Assembly (NCBI GenBank): GCA_014237145.1
Contig: JAAXOC010000025.1
Coordinates: 1-51,176, forward strand
Direction of reading: 5' to 3'
Origin: ANME-2 cluster archaeon
GTDB taxonomy: Archaea > Halobacteriota > Methanosarcinia > Methanosarcinales > Methanocomedenaceae
Length of the DNA stretch: 51,176 bases
Below are positions 32,001 to 41,400 of the stretch, one piece after another. The notes beneath the pieces were generated by a model, which did no database searches, had not been told where the DNA came from, and saw nothing but the letters and a program-made list of their open reading frames with translations. Position numbers and translations under genes: made by a program. How positions within the stretch are numbered: the stretch's first letter is position 1; every line of letters begins with the position of its first letter.

Positions 32001-33680
32001 GCTCTGCCAACAGGCAGGAACTTCTATAGTTTCGACCAGAGAAAGTTCCCTGACGCAGAGACCGAGGTGATGGGGATTATACTTACAAACCAGATGCTGT
32101 ATAAGTACTGGATGACACACAACGAGACATATCCGAACAAAGTGGCGTATGTACTGTGGTCTGTGGAGACCATGCGCCACCATGGACTCATGGAAGCCCA
32201 GATATACTCGCTTTTGGGTGTTAAACCAACAAGAAGCTGGGGCAGGATCACAGGTTTCGAGGTCATCTCGCCAGAGAACATGACACATCCGAGGATCGAT
32301 GTGCTCGTCACACCTTCGGGACTATACAGGGATACGTTCCCGTATCAGCTTGAATTGATCGATAAGGCAGTCCGGACAGTTGCGGTGCTCAATGAAAGCA
32401 ATGAAACAAACTATGTCAGGTGGAACTCCCTGAAGATGGAAGAAGCACTGATCGCCAGTGGATACAACAACACCACTGCACAGATCATTTCACGATCCAG
32501 GATATTCAGTGAACCACCGGGTGCATACGGTCCCGGACTTGAGGGTGCGGTGACTGCGAGTGAGACCTGGGACAGCGAGGATAAACTTGCAGACCTGTAC
32601 ATGTCACGAATGTCTAACATCTATGGGCAGGACATATGGGGTGATAATTATGAGGATGTGTTCAGGTTGAATCTTATGGATGTGGATGCAGCTGTGCATA
32701 GTGACTCATCGAACCTGTTCGGAATTATCGATAACGATGATTTCTACCAGTACCTTGGAGGACTTGGCCTTGCAGTAAGGTCATTGACAGGTGAAAATCC
32801 TGAGATGTATATCGCAGACCTGTCAAATGTAGATAAACCCCAGATCATCACACTGAACGAGGCGTTCAGGATAGAGCTGCGTGCACGGTATTTCAATCCA
32901 AAATGGATATCCGGAATGATGGAATACGATTACGCCGGTGCAAGGGAATTCATGAAGTTCACAGAGTATATGTGGGGCTGGGATGCGACGACACCTGACC
33001 TGGTAAAGGATTCTGACTGGAATGAGATATACAACATCTACGTCAACGACAAGTATGATGATCTTGGTTTGGATGAGTTTTTCAAAGATAACCCATATCA
33101 ATATCAGTCTATGGTCGCACGAATGATCGAAACCGAGCGAAAGGACTATTGGAATGCCGACCAGGATGTGATCAATACCCTCGTGAAAGAATACGTAGAA
33201 TCCGTAGTCGAGAACGGCGTCACCTGCTGTCATCATACATGTGGCAATCCAACCCTGAACGAATATATAGAAGGTATGATGTCAGTTGCCGGTCTCAGTG
33301 CTGAGGACATCGAAAAGTACCGCCAGCTGATGGATGAAGCCACAGGACGGCAGACAGAACAGCCTGCGACCGAGACCGTTGTTGACGACAGCAGCAGTGG
33401 CTCAAGGCGGAGGCTTCATGATAGCGGAACTGGCAATGAAAGTACGGATGCAGGTTCAGGCGCTGGTCTGGATGCGGAACTGATGCCGGATGCAGGTGCC
33501 GGCGGCGAAGGTGCGAGCAATCCAAGCGATTACGTGGAAGGATACGAGATGCAGGATGAGAGCGCCCAGCCATCAGATGCGGGACCAATGTCATTTTCAG
33601 CGACTGATATTGTGGGAATGCTGATGGTGGTGCTGGCAGCCGGTGCTATCTATATAGGCTTCAGGAGGCGGGGGGGTTAG
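29013..33680 (+). CDS. Secreted CobN-like chelatase large subunit, paralogue 1
   Basis: 1555 residues. ATG at 29013 with AGGTGG upstream, identical in position to paralogues 2 and 3. Signal peptide ending VSAEE (~residue 40), many Asn-x-Ser/Thr sites as expected outside the cell, then the CobN/magnesium-chelatase H domain: HFGTHGTQEWLPGKEVGL (~715-733), QAKRRGNAVIIDHLTPP (~765-782). A conserved CCHHTCGNP lies at ~1405. A Ser/Gly/Asp-rich linker with YVEGYEMQD leads to one helix (~1528-1550) and the positive end RRRGG. True CobN inserts Co2+ into hydrogenobyrinate with an ATP-driven CobST partner; here the location is outside and no partner is present. A surface role in corrinoid/tetrapyrrole or metal handling is inferred. 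It follows DUF2149 by 79 nt. Confidence 0.88.
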   Translation: MWNKQVEGMGNGRENGVGKMKICSLVLSALFIVMLASVVSAEENQTDVMFVLGTDLNEASLTNVSSNINITSKLNVTIFNVTETVPEGLNFSKYAVIFIESQTESMFNGWQANLTSNLTTAKDSGSQVIGYNLSSNVTVDNVDLYSDEYTDIERYWVQGGDTNMEFMLKFIGQKFCGAWVNESIPDPELLHPKINITFILNYETDNFYLIKVLGERGVITDRFNIIVMDGQEAAAANLTDLSDQNVIMLGMIGFDEFPKFKDALLAAKENGTQIGLIGNSVDTYGVSNLDMENSAMKDYHENGGYTNMENWIRCIGATLEDAYIEYSPAVPPSIPDHGIYHPEVFPRIFENSTEYLDWYADHGYNASAPTIGIITNGLAQEEIYYTTDNAVIRDLESKGCNVIYTTKEVCSQDVDYFTKDGNVLVDSIISLNAFYLNYGNQEQGVEYLKSYNVPVLKGVLDHYSTPDEYNASQRGLDLMSIAFQVTQPEIDGCIDYIWIAGRVEHPVTGQKYYEPIMEQVDWLCDRAIAWAELGRANNADKKISIIYYNHEGGKNNIGASYLDIGSSFTLLLDQMNKTGYNIGNGTIPNGSEFIDLFIESRNVGSWAPGELEMVVNSGNITLVPVGEYLFWYDTLPDSVRTDVEATWGQAPGDIMVYENQFVIPTVQFGNVNFIPQPTRGGLSDESLIYHDKSLPPTHQYLATYFWINKVYDANAMIHFGTHGTQEWLPGKEVGLWRYDYPSIMVDDTPVVYPYIMDNVGEGTQAKRRGNAVIIDHLTPPIMAAGIYGDLAAMHEKIHEYETAASNNDTAKMALYRNSTIELYENLTMENDLGVTPDELRVMTDEEFGDFVGSTVHDYLHELQSTLMPLGLHTFGVAPQGEKLVCMVKSMLRSVFVDHIYNVIPTNEGTEEQRRDNATDYANDLLNATLLNGTNVSDAQMNVLNLTDTNIMADLEQGLEYAGYLGQTTREIDQTLHALNAGYIEPGPGNDPIRNPEALPTGRNFYSFDQRKFPDAETEVMGIILTNQMLYKYWMTHNETYPNKVAYVLWSVETMRHHGLMEAQIYSLLGVKPTRSWGRITGFEVISPENMTHPRIDVLVTPSGLYRDTFPYQLELIDKAVRTVAVLNESNETNYVRWNSLKMEEALIASGYNNTTAQIISRSRIFSEPPGAYGPGLEGAVTASETWDSEDKLADLYMSRMSNIYGQDIWGDNYEDVFRLNLMDVDAAVHSDSSNLFGIIDNDDFYQYLGGLGLAVRSLTGENPEMYIADLSNVDKPQIITLNEAFRIELRARYFNPKWISGMMEYDYAGAREFMKFTEYMWGWDATTPDLVKDSDWNEIYNIYVNDKYDDLGLDEFFKDNPYQYQSMVARMIETERKDYWNADQDVINTLVKEYVESVVENGVTCCHHTCGNPTLNEYIEGMMSVAGLSAEDIEKYRQLMDEATGRQTEQPATETVVDDSSSGSRRRLHDSGTGNESTDAGSGAGLDAELMPDAGAGGEGASNPSDYVEGYEMQDESAQPSDAGPMSFSATDIVGMLMVVLAAGAIYIGFRRRGG

Positions 33681-33709
33681 ACCTCCTGCCGCCCTATTTG
33701 ATTTTTTTT
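33663..33709 (+). terminator. Terminator after CobN-like gene 1
   Basis: AGGAGG (33663-33668, inside the last codons) pairs with CCTCCT (33682-33687), and eight T follow at 33702-33709. The same device ends paralogues 2 and 3. Confidence 0.65.
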
Positions 33710-33720
33710 GATTATCTAGA

Positions 33721-33732
33721 CAAGTAGACTTG
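33721..33732 (+). promoter_or_regulatory. Palindromic CAAGT-N2-ACTTG motif before CobN-like gene 2
   Basis: CAAGTAGACTTG, followed by GAGTTAAGGTAAATA, a possible TATA region. The motif recurs before paralogues 3 and 4 with a different 2-nt centre (GA), which keeps the arms but changes the spacer, as expected for a protein-binding site. A degenerate form lies at 28956 before paralogue 1. Confidence 0.5.
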
Positions 33733-33777
33733 AGTTAAGGTAAATACAATTGATTGATGAATTAACAGGTGAATAAT

Positions 33778-36700
33778 ATGTGGAACAAACAGGTGAATGA
33801 TATGAAAAATGGTAGGAAAAATGGTATGGGCAAAATGAAAGTTTGCTCATTGGTTTTAAGTGCATTGTTTATACTAGTACTTGTTCCAGTGGTATCGGCA
33901 GAAGAAAATAACTCAATTAGTTTTGTGTTGGGAACAGATCATAACAGGGATCCACTTGAGAATATAATTACTTCTGGATATCTGGATATAAACATAAGTG
34001 TTTACAATGCAACCGAGGCAAATAGCACGAATTTCAGTGCAGAGAATGTTATCTTCCTTTCTTCCCTTGATATAGGGACACTGCAGAATCTCAACAATAC
34101 TTTAAACCACAGTGCCCACATCGTTTCTTACGATCTTCCCGAAACCCATGACTATGGGAATGTCAACGATTCGAATATCACAGGGTTATGGGAAGCAGGA
34201 GGCTACCACAATGTAAAAACTCTCATACGTTACATGAATGAAAGTTTCTATGGCAGTGGAGTTCCCGCTTCTGAAAAATTGGAAGTAGCTTTTGTTTTTT
34301 CCAGAGACAGTTCCATTATCACCATGAATAATGTAGCTTCTGACCTCGCTGTTTCTGATATGATGAATATCAGTACATATTTTGGCAGGTCCAATGAAGA
34401 CCTTAGTTTTGATCTTAGTGACAAAGACATTGTGGTGATGAGAGACCTGGCTGCACCGGTAATTGAAACCATCACTCCTACTGTCAACGCCGCAAAGGCC
34501 AACGGTGCCCATATCATTAGTGTGGGAGACCTGGTCCAGTCCTATTCATTGCACAATGTGAACCTTTCAGACCCGGAATATTCTGATATCAATGAGTATT
34601 TCAAGTATGACTCCGAGGAAAATTTCAAGAGACTTACCACGTTCCTTGGTGTCAAGTTCGCTGGCAGGATAGATGTTATCCAGCCTACTGTTGAAAGACC
34701 GATCTATGGTATATATCATCCTGAGGCCGGGGAAATATATTCAAGTGCAGAAGATTATCTTGACTGGTACTCTACAAAAGGCTATGATCATGAAAAGCCT
34801 ACCATTGCTATTATCTATTCTTCCCTGAAATATATCTACAGCAGGGATGCACCCTTAGCTGGGGCCTTAGTCGATTCCTTTGAATCCCGAAACTGCAATG
34901 TCATTGTTGCTTCTTATTCCTACAAGGACCCTGCATCTGTAAATTACCTAATGCTAAACGGAGAACCCATAATTGATAGTGTGATAATTGTTTCCAGAGG
35001 TGGGCGCATGAACTATAAGGATTCAGAACAGGGTATCGAGGATCTTAAAACCTGGAACGTGACCCCATTAAATGGTATTCGGTTATTCTACAGTGTGAGT
35101 GCCGAAGAATGGGAAAACTCTTCCCATGGTGTTGGGCCTGAACAGACCTTCCAGCTTGCTGCTGCGGAGATGGACGGTATAATCGAGCCTATTGTAATTG
35201 GTTGCAAGGACCCTTCCATTGGGGATTCAGCTTATTATCCTATAGACTATCAAGTAGAATGGCTCACACAGAGAACGATTTCCTGGATGCAGCTGCATAG
35301 GATGCTAAATTCCGAGAAGAAGATCGTCATACCCTACTATGCTGCAGAAGCAGGAAAAGCGGCAATGGGCGCAGATATTGATTATTATCTGGATGCTCAG
35401 GCCAGCCTTGCAAATCTACTTAAAGCGATGAAGGCAAGGGGTTATGATCTTGGAACAAAGCCGCTACCTGACAGGGACGAACTGGCCCAGCTCATGGTAA
35501 CACAGGGATACAACATAGGAACATGGGCACCCGGAGAGCTGGAGAAACGTATGGAAAAAGGAAGTGTTATCCTTATTCCTGAATCCCAGTATCTTGAGTG
35601 GTTCAATGGATTGTCGCAAGAGAAGCAGGAAGAAATGATCAATATCTGGGGTGAACCACCAGGTGAGATTATGGTCTACGAGAATGGGACCGGCAAGTAC
35701 CTTGTCATTCCCACGATCGAGTTTGGAAATGTAATACTGGCCCCTGATCCTATGTGGGGATGGGATCAGAACGAGACAGTGATGTACCATGACGGTTCCA
35801 TTCCGCCAACTCATCAAAATCTTGCTTTCTACTTGTATCTTGGGAAGGTATATGACGCCGATGCACTGTTCCCGATATTCACCAGTATTATGGCGATGCC
35901 GGGTAAGGAGGCTGGTCTCTCTGCACAGGATTGGGGAGCTATACTTCTGCAGGATATGCCCATAGTACACGTTCTGCCCATGGATGCCGAAGGTATCTTT
36001 GACCGCCGGAGAGCAAACATGCTTATTGTGGACTTCATGACACCAACCATTGTACCGTCCGGTCTCTATGGGAACCTGTCAATACTACAGCAGGACATTG
36101 GGATGTACAGACAGGTGGTTGATGAAGGGGTAAAAGTACAGTACAGGTCTGACATCATCAATCAGACAAGGGAACTGGATCTGGATAAGGATATGGAAGT
36201 GAATCTGGAAGACATCGAAGGCAACGTTACTGCCACAGACGTCTTTATCGATGATCTGGACGATTACTTGCAGGAGCTGAAAACAACATTCATGCCTTAT
36301 GGTTCCCACACTCTCAGCGAGCCGCCAACCGGGGAGAGTCTGGTGGCGATGGTAGGATCCATGTTGGGGAAGGAATTTAAACAGCATGTACAGTTGATCA
36401 ATTCCACAAAAGGACTGACTACGGCTCTCCTGAATGAGACTGTACTTAATGGAACTTCTGCAGTTAATGCACAGAACATGATACTTGGGGCAGTGTCTGA
36501 GAATATAACAGCGGACCTGAACATTTCTATTGAATACACAACAAGGATCAACGGGTGTACTATTGAGATCCCACGCATTCTCGATGCTCTTGAGGGTAAA
36601 TACATACCTCCGGGGCCAGCCGGTGATCCTATAAGAAACCCGGATGCTTTGCCCACGGGCAGAAACCTTTGCACATTTGATGACAGGCTCATCCCGACAA

Positions 36701-38325
36701 CTGCTGCATGGAAGGTGGGTACGGATCTTGCAGACGAACTGATTGCCCTACGTCTTGCAAAAAACGGCACATACCCAAGAAAAGTAGCTTTCCTTCTCTG
36801 GTCAATTGAGACCACAAGGCATCAGGGGACTATGGAATCCGAGATATTTTACCTGCTTGGAGTAAAACCAGTGTGGGATAGTAAAGGAAGAGTAAATAAT
36901 GTTGAACTCATCAACTCCAGCGAACTGGGAAGGTCCAGGATTGATGTGTTGGTAACTACTTCGGGTTCGTACAGGGACATGTATGGAAGTAGGCTTCAAT
37001 TGATTGATAAGGCTGTGCGGCTTGCATCCGAAGCGGATGATGATCTATACCCCAACTATGTCAAACAGAACTCAAATTCAATCTATCAGTCCCTGATTGA
37101 CGTAGATTATGACAATAAAACGGCATACAACCTTTCCGTATCTCGTATATTCTGTCCTCCTCCGGGTTCATACACCCCTGGGATCGAGCATGTCATCAGC
37201 AGCGATACCTGGGAAGAAAGGAAGAAGATCGCTGATCTCTACATAGACCGGATGGGGTACATCTACGGTCAGGAAATGTGGGGTGAGCAGTACACGGATG
37301 TCTTCCGGCAGAACCTTGCCGATGTCGAAGTGGGAGTGTTCAGCCGCACCTCAAACCTTTATGGTACCCTGGAACATCCGATGGTTGCAGCATACTTTGG
37401 TGGTCTAAGTCTGGCTGTTGAAAGCGTGACCAGGGGTAACACACCTGACATGTACATCAATAACCAGCGTGATATTGACGGTGCAAAAATTGAGACCCTG
37501 AACCATTTCCTGAGTAAGGATTTACGTTCACGTTACCTCAATCCCACATGGATCGAGGGAATGAAGGAGCATGGATACGATGGTACCCGTTACATGGATG
37601 CTTTTATCGGGAACATGGGCTTATGGGACACTGTGATGCCGGATCTTATCACCGATTCGATGTGGGACGAAGTCTATGAGACGTATGTTCTTGACCAGTA
37701 CAACATCGGTGTTTCCGATTATCTAAAGGAAACAAATCCTTATGCATACCAGTCAATGACTGCGAACATGCTAAATTCCATTCATCGATCTGATTGGCAT
37801 GTCTCCGATGATGTTATCCAGAATCTGGTAAAGGAATACGTAGAATCGGTTGTTGAGGAAGGAGTGACCTGCTGTCATCATACATGTGGCAATCCAACCC
37901 TGAACGAATATATAGAAGGTATGATGTCAGTTGCCGGTCTCAGTGCTGAGGACATCGAAAAGTACCGCCAGCTGATGGATAAAGCCACTGGACGGCAGAC
38001 AGAACCTGCGACTGAGACCATCGTTGACGGCAGCAGTAGTAGTAGCACATGGCGGCGGTTCCAGAGCAGCAGGTCAGGTAATGAAAGTACGGATGCAGGT
38101 TCAGGCGCTGGTCTGGATGCTGAACTGATGCAGGAAGCAGGCGCTGGCGGCGAAGGTGTAAGTAATCCTGCCGATTACGTGGAAGGATACGAAATGCAGG
38201 ATGAGAGCACAGGGTCAGCAGATGCGGGACCAATATCATTCTCAGCTGCTGATATTGTGGGAATGCTGATCGTGGTGCTGGCTGCCGGCGCTATCTATAT
38301 AGGCTTCAGGAGGCGGGGGGGTTAA
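33778..38325 (+). CDS. Secreted CobN-like protein, paralogue 2, with degenerate signature motif
   Basis: 1515 residues with the same start, signal peptide (to VSAEE), linker, helix and RRRGG end as paralogue 1, but the chelatase core has changed. Where the others have HFGxHGTQEW, this one reads DALFPIFTSIMAMPGKEAG (~residues 697-715), and IVDFMTPTI replaces VVDHLTPP (~750-758). Both histidines conserved in CobN/ChlH are therefore lost, while CCHHTCGNP (~1365) and IRNPDALPTGRN are kept. It is full length without frameshift, so it is probably a binding or scaffold pseudoenzyme rather than a decaying gene. GGTGA lies before the ATG; its own terminator and upstream palindrome suggest separate transcription. 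Confidence 0.85.
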   Translation: MWNKQVNDMKNGRKNGMGKMKVCSLVLSALFILVLVPVVSAEENNSISFVLGTDHNRDPLENIITSGYLDINISVYNATEANSTNFSAENVIFLSSLDIGTLQNLNNTLNHSAHIVSYDLPETHDYGNVNDSNITGLWEAGGYHNVKTLIRYMNESFYGSGVPASEKLEVAFVFSRDSSIITMNNVASDLAVSDMMNISTYFGRSNEDLSFDLSDKDIVVMRDLAAPVIETITPTVNAAKANGAHIISVGDLVQSYSLHNVNLSDPEYSDINEYFKYDSEENFKRLTTFLGVKFAGRIDVIQPTVERPIYGIYHPEAGEIYSSAEDYLDWYSTKGYDHEKPTIAIIYSSLKYIYSRDAPLAGALVDSFESRNCNVIVASYSYKDPASVNYLMLNGEPIIDSVIIVSRGGRMNYKDSEQGIEDLKTWNVTPLNGIRLFYSVSAEEWENSSHGVGPEQTFQLAAAEMDGIIEPIVIGCKDPSIGDSAYYPIDYQVEWLTQRTISWMQLHRMLNSEKKIVIPYYAAEAGKAAMGADIDYYLDAQASLANLLKAMKARGYDLGTKPLPDRDELAQLMVTQGYNIGTWAPGELEKRMEKGSVILIPESQYLEWFNGLSQEKQEEMINIWGEPPGEIMVYENGTGKYLVIPTIEFGNVILAPDPMWGWDQNETVMYHDGSIPPTHQNLAFYLYLGKVYDADALFPIFTSIMAMPGKEAGLSAQDWGAILLQDMPIVHVLPMDAEGIFDRRRANMLIVDFMTPTIVPSGLYGNLSILQQDIGMYRQVVDEGVKVQYRSDIINQTRELDLDKDMEVNLEDIEGNVTATDVFIDDLDDYLQELKTTFMPYGSHTLSEPPTGESLVAMVGSMLGKEFKQHVQLINSTKGLTTALLNETVLNGTSAVNAQNMILGAVSENITADLNISIEYTTRINGCTIEIPRILDALEGKYIPPGPAGDPIRNPDALPTGRNLCTFDDRLIPTTAAWKVGTDLADELIALRLAKNGTYPRKVAFLLWSIETTRHQGTMESEIFYLLGVKPVWDSKGRVNNVELINSSELGRSRIDVLVTTSGSYRDMYGSRLQLIDKAVRLASEADDDLYPNYVKQNSNSIYQSLIDVDYDNKTAYNLSVSRIFCPPPGSYTPGIEHVISSDTWEERKKIADLYIDRMGYIYGQEMWGEQYTDVFRQNLADVEVGVFSRTSNLYGTLEHPMVAAYFGGLSLAVESVTRGNTPDMYINNQRDIDGAKIETLNHFLSKDLRSRYLNPTWIEGMKEHGYDGTRYMDAFIGNMGLWDTVMPDLITDSMWDEVYETYVLDQYNIGVSDYLKETNPYAYQSMTANMLNSIHRSDWHVSDDVIQNLVKEYVESVVEEGVTCCHHTCGNPTLNEYIEGMMSVAGLSAEDIEKYRQLMDKATGRQTEPATETIVDGSSSSSTWRRFQSSRSGNESTDAGSGAGLDAELMQEAGAGGEGVSNPADYVEGYEMQDESTGSADAGPISFSAADIVGMLIVVLAAGAIYIGFRRRGG

Positions 38326-38355
38326 ACCTCCTGCCGCCATATTTGGTTTTTTTTT
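38308..38355 (+). terminator. Terminator after CobN-like gene 2
   Basis: AGGAGG (38308-38313) and CCTCCT (38327-38332) with a run of nine T at 38347-38355. Nearly identical to the one after gene 1. Confidence 0.65.
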
Positions 38356-38366
38356 GATTATTTAGA

Positions 38367-38378
38367 CAAGTGAACTTG
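38367..38378 (+). promoter_or_regulatory. Palindromic CAAGT-N2-ACTTG motif before CobN-like gene 3
   Basis: CAAGTGAACTTG, followed by GAGTTAAAGTAAATAAAATTG, with the TAAATAAAA part ~30 nt before the ATG and likely to be the TATA box. Confidence 0.5.
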
Positions 38379-38423
38379 AGTTAAAGTAAATAAAATTGCT
38401 TGGTGGATAAATAGGTGGATAAT

Positions 38424-41400
38424 ATGTGGAACAAACAGGTGAATGGTAGTAAAAATGGTGTGGGAAAAATGAAAATTTGCTCATTGGTTTTAAGTGTATT
38501 GCTTATTGTGATGCTTGTATCAGTGGTATCGGCTGCAAACTGTAACAATATGGAACTTGTTGCCAATACGACAAGTGATGCAAATGGGAATTTCAGTTTC
38601 ACTGATGTCCCCAATGGAGAGTATCGGCTGGCTTCTGTGATCTATAGTAGTGCCATGGGTGGTATGTGGCTTACCAATGTGAGTGAATTTACCATTGAAA
38701 ACGGGACATCCGTGGACATAACTTTTGCTATGAGAAGCAATTCCAGCAATGATCACAATGCTATTCTTTCTTACCTTGATCGTACTGCTATTTCTGGTAG
38801 AACCGTGAGCAAAACCGGTTATGCGAAGGTAGGTACTTACCTTGTCTTGACTAACCAGAATGGTGAGTTCGTTGCCAACACCACCAGCAATGGCACCGGT
38901 AATTATCTTTTCACCGACGTCACTAACGGTGACTATAGATTGTCAGGTGTTATTTATAGCAGTGCCATGGGCGGCATGTGGCTTACCAACGTGAGTGAAT
39001 TTACCATCGAAAACGGGACATCTGTGGACATAACTTTTGCCATGCGTAAGAATGCCAGTAATGATCACAATGCTATTCTTTCTTACCTCGATAGTACTAC
39101 TGTTTTGGGTAAAACTGTAAGTAAGACCGGTTCTGCGAAGGTAGGTACTGACCTTATCTTAACTGACCATAATGGCAATTTCATTGCCAACACTACCAGT
39201 AATGCTACGGGTGATTACGTATTTTCCGCCATTCCCAATGGTGATTATCGTTTATCGGGTGTTATCTACAGCAGTGCCATGGGTGGTATGTGGCTTACCA
39301 ACGTGAGTGAATTTTCCATTGAAAATGGTACTTCCGCAAACGTTACTTTTGCCATGCGCAAAAATGACAGTAATGACCATGATGCTATCCTTTCCTACCT
39401 TGATCGTACTACTGTTTCGGGTCTGACGGTCAGTAAGACAGGCTCCGCAAAAGTTGGTACGGATCTTGTTCTGTTGAAAAAGGTATATGTTTTTGAGGAA
39501 GAAGTAACATACTCCATGCCAGTTGCCATCTTCTCAGCGAATACAACTTATGGAGACTGCCCCTTAACTGTCCAATTCAATGACTTATCCGAAAATGCAA
39601 CTTCATGGTACTGGGATTTCGGTGACGGCGCTAATTCAACAGATCAAAACCCGGTACATACGTATGATAGTGTAGGATTCTTTAACGTAAAATTCACTGT
39701 CAGTAATCCAAAAGGTAGTGATGTCGAAAGAAAGATCAAATTGATTACGAGTAACTTGCCCGATACCAATAGAACTCATCAAATCCTTTTCCTTGTTATT
39801 GGCGCTGAAGAAACCTCCATGGTAAAACAGGCTGTTGAGGACATGGGTATGGATGACTGGGTGGATGTGTATGGCAGTAACCGTGAAAACCGTGTGGAAA
39901 TTCTCTACACACCATTTGATGATAACATCAATATGAGCAAGTATGACATTGTTTTCATTAGCTGGAAAGGCAGCATGAGCTTCCTTGGTGCAAACCTGAA
40001 ACCCCAGATTCATGAAATGATCAATAAAACCAATCCGGGCACTTTTGTCTATGACTGGAACTATGATCTGGAAGATTTCCCAGGCATAAATTATGTCAAT
40101 CACACTGGACATCCATATCTTGAAGACTACTGGCTTAAACAGTATGATAACAACATCATTCGCCTGATCACCTATCTTTCAGTGGTTGACCTTTCAGAAC
40201 CTTTCGCAAATTATACTGGCTCCATTAGAATAGAAGAACCCTCTATACCACCTACCAATGGTATCGTCCATCCGGATTCCGGATACGAAATATTTGAAGA
40301 TCTGGGATCTTATCTTGAATGGTATTCCGATGATGATGGTACACACCACGTCTATAACCCTGAGAACTACACGGTAGGTGTCACATTCTTTGCAGGACAT
40401 GACGGTGACCTCTGTGATGGTATTACCGAAGATCTCATAACAGAGCTTGAATCCAGAGGAATCAATGTGATCCCTGCTTTTCGTCCTGGAGTATTATACG
40501 AGATGGATGATGCAGAAGCGTTCTTTAAAGCTAATGGTAAATACAAAGTTAATGCATTCATTGACATTGGAATGGGCGTGTCCAGGATGTCTTCTTCCGT
40601 ATGGCACACCGAAGCCCTTCAGGATATGAATGTACCTGTTATCAATGGTATCCAGTATCAGGGCACGATAGAAGAATGGGAAGAATCCGTTAACGGACAG
40701 GACGGCAGGTTCCAGTACCAGATTCCTATAATGGAAATTGGTGGTGAGATCGAATCCATAGTTATCGGCGGGAAGGAATATGATGAAGAACTGGATGCCT
40801 GGTCTTTCCAGCCTATCGATTATCAGATGGACTGGCTGATAAACCGCACAGTCGGCTGGATGGATTTGCAGCGCATTGAAAACCACGACAAGAAGGTTGC
40901 GATAATCTATTACAACCATGGAAAGCAGGGTGCAATGGTGGCTGCAAATCTTGATGTTGTACCCAGTATCCAAAACTTCCTAGATGCTATGAATGAAAGC
41001 GGTTATGATCTGGATGGTATGAACCTGAACAGATCGGAGTTCCTTGAACTTGTGCTTCAGCAGGGCAGGAACATAGGAGTATGGGCACCTGGCGAACTGG
41101 AATACATGGTTGAAAACCATGACGTGGAACTTTTGCCTGTGGAAACGTATCTTGGGTGGTTTGAAGAGCTCGAACCTGCAGCATGCCAGAGTGTAATTGA
41201 CACATGGGGTGAAGCACCCGGAAAGGGAATGGTTTATGAAAACGAATCTGGCCAGTACTTTGTGTTTCCGAAGATCGAGGTTGGCAATATTCTCATTGCA
41301 CCGCAGCCTCCACGAGGTCTCACGACCAGTGACTCAATGCTTTATCATGACCAATCAGTTCCGCCATCACACAACTACATTGCATTCTATCTCTGGCTGA

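Noticed and set aside
38550-39475. CRISPR-like regular repeats
   Set aside because: The repeats here and at 4850 and 44930 are long in-frame protein repeats without spacers; no CRISPR array was seen anywhere in the window.
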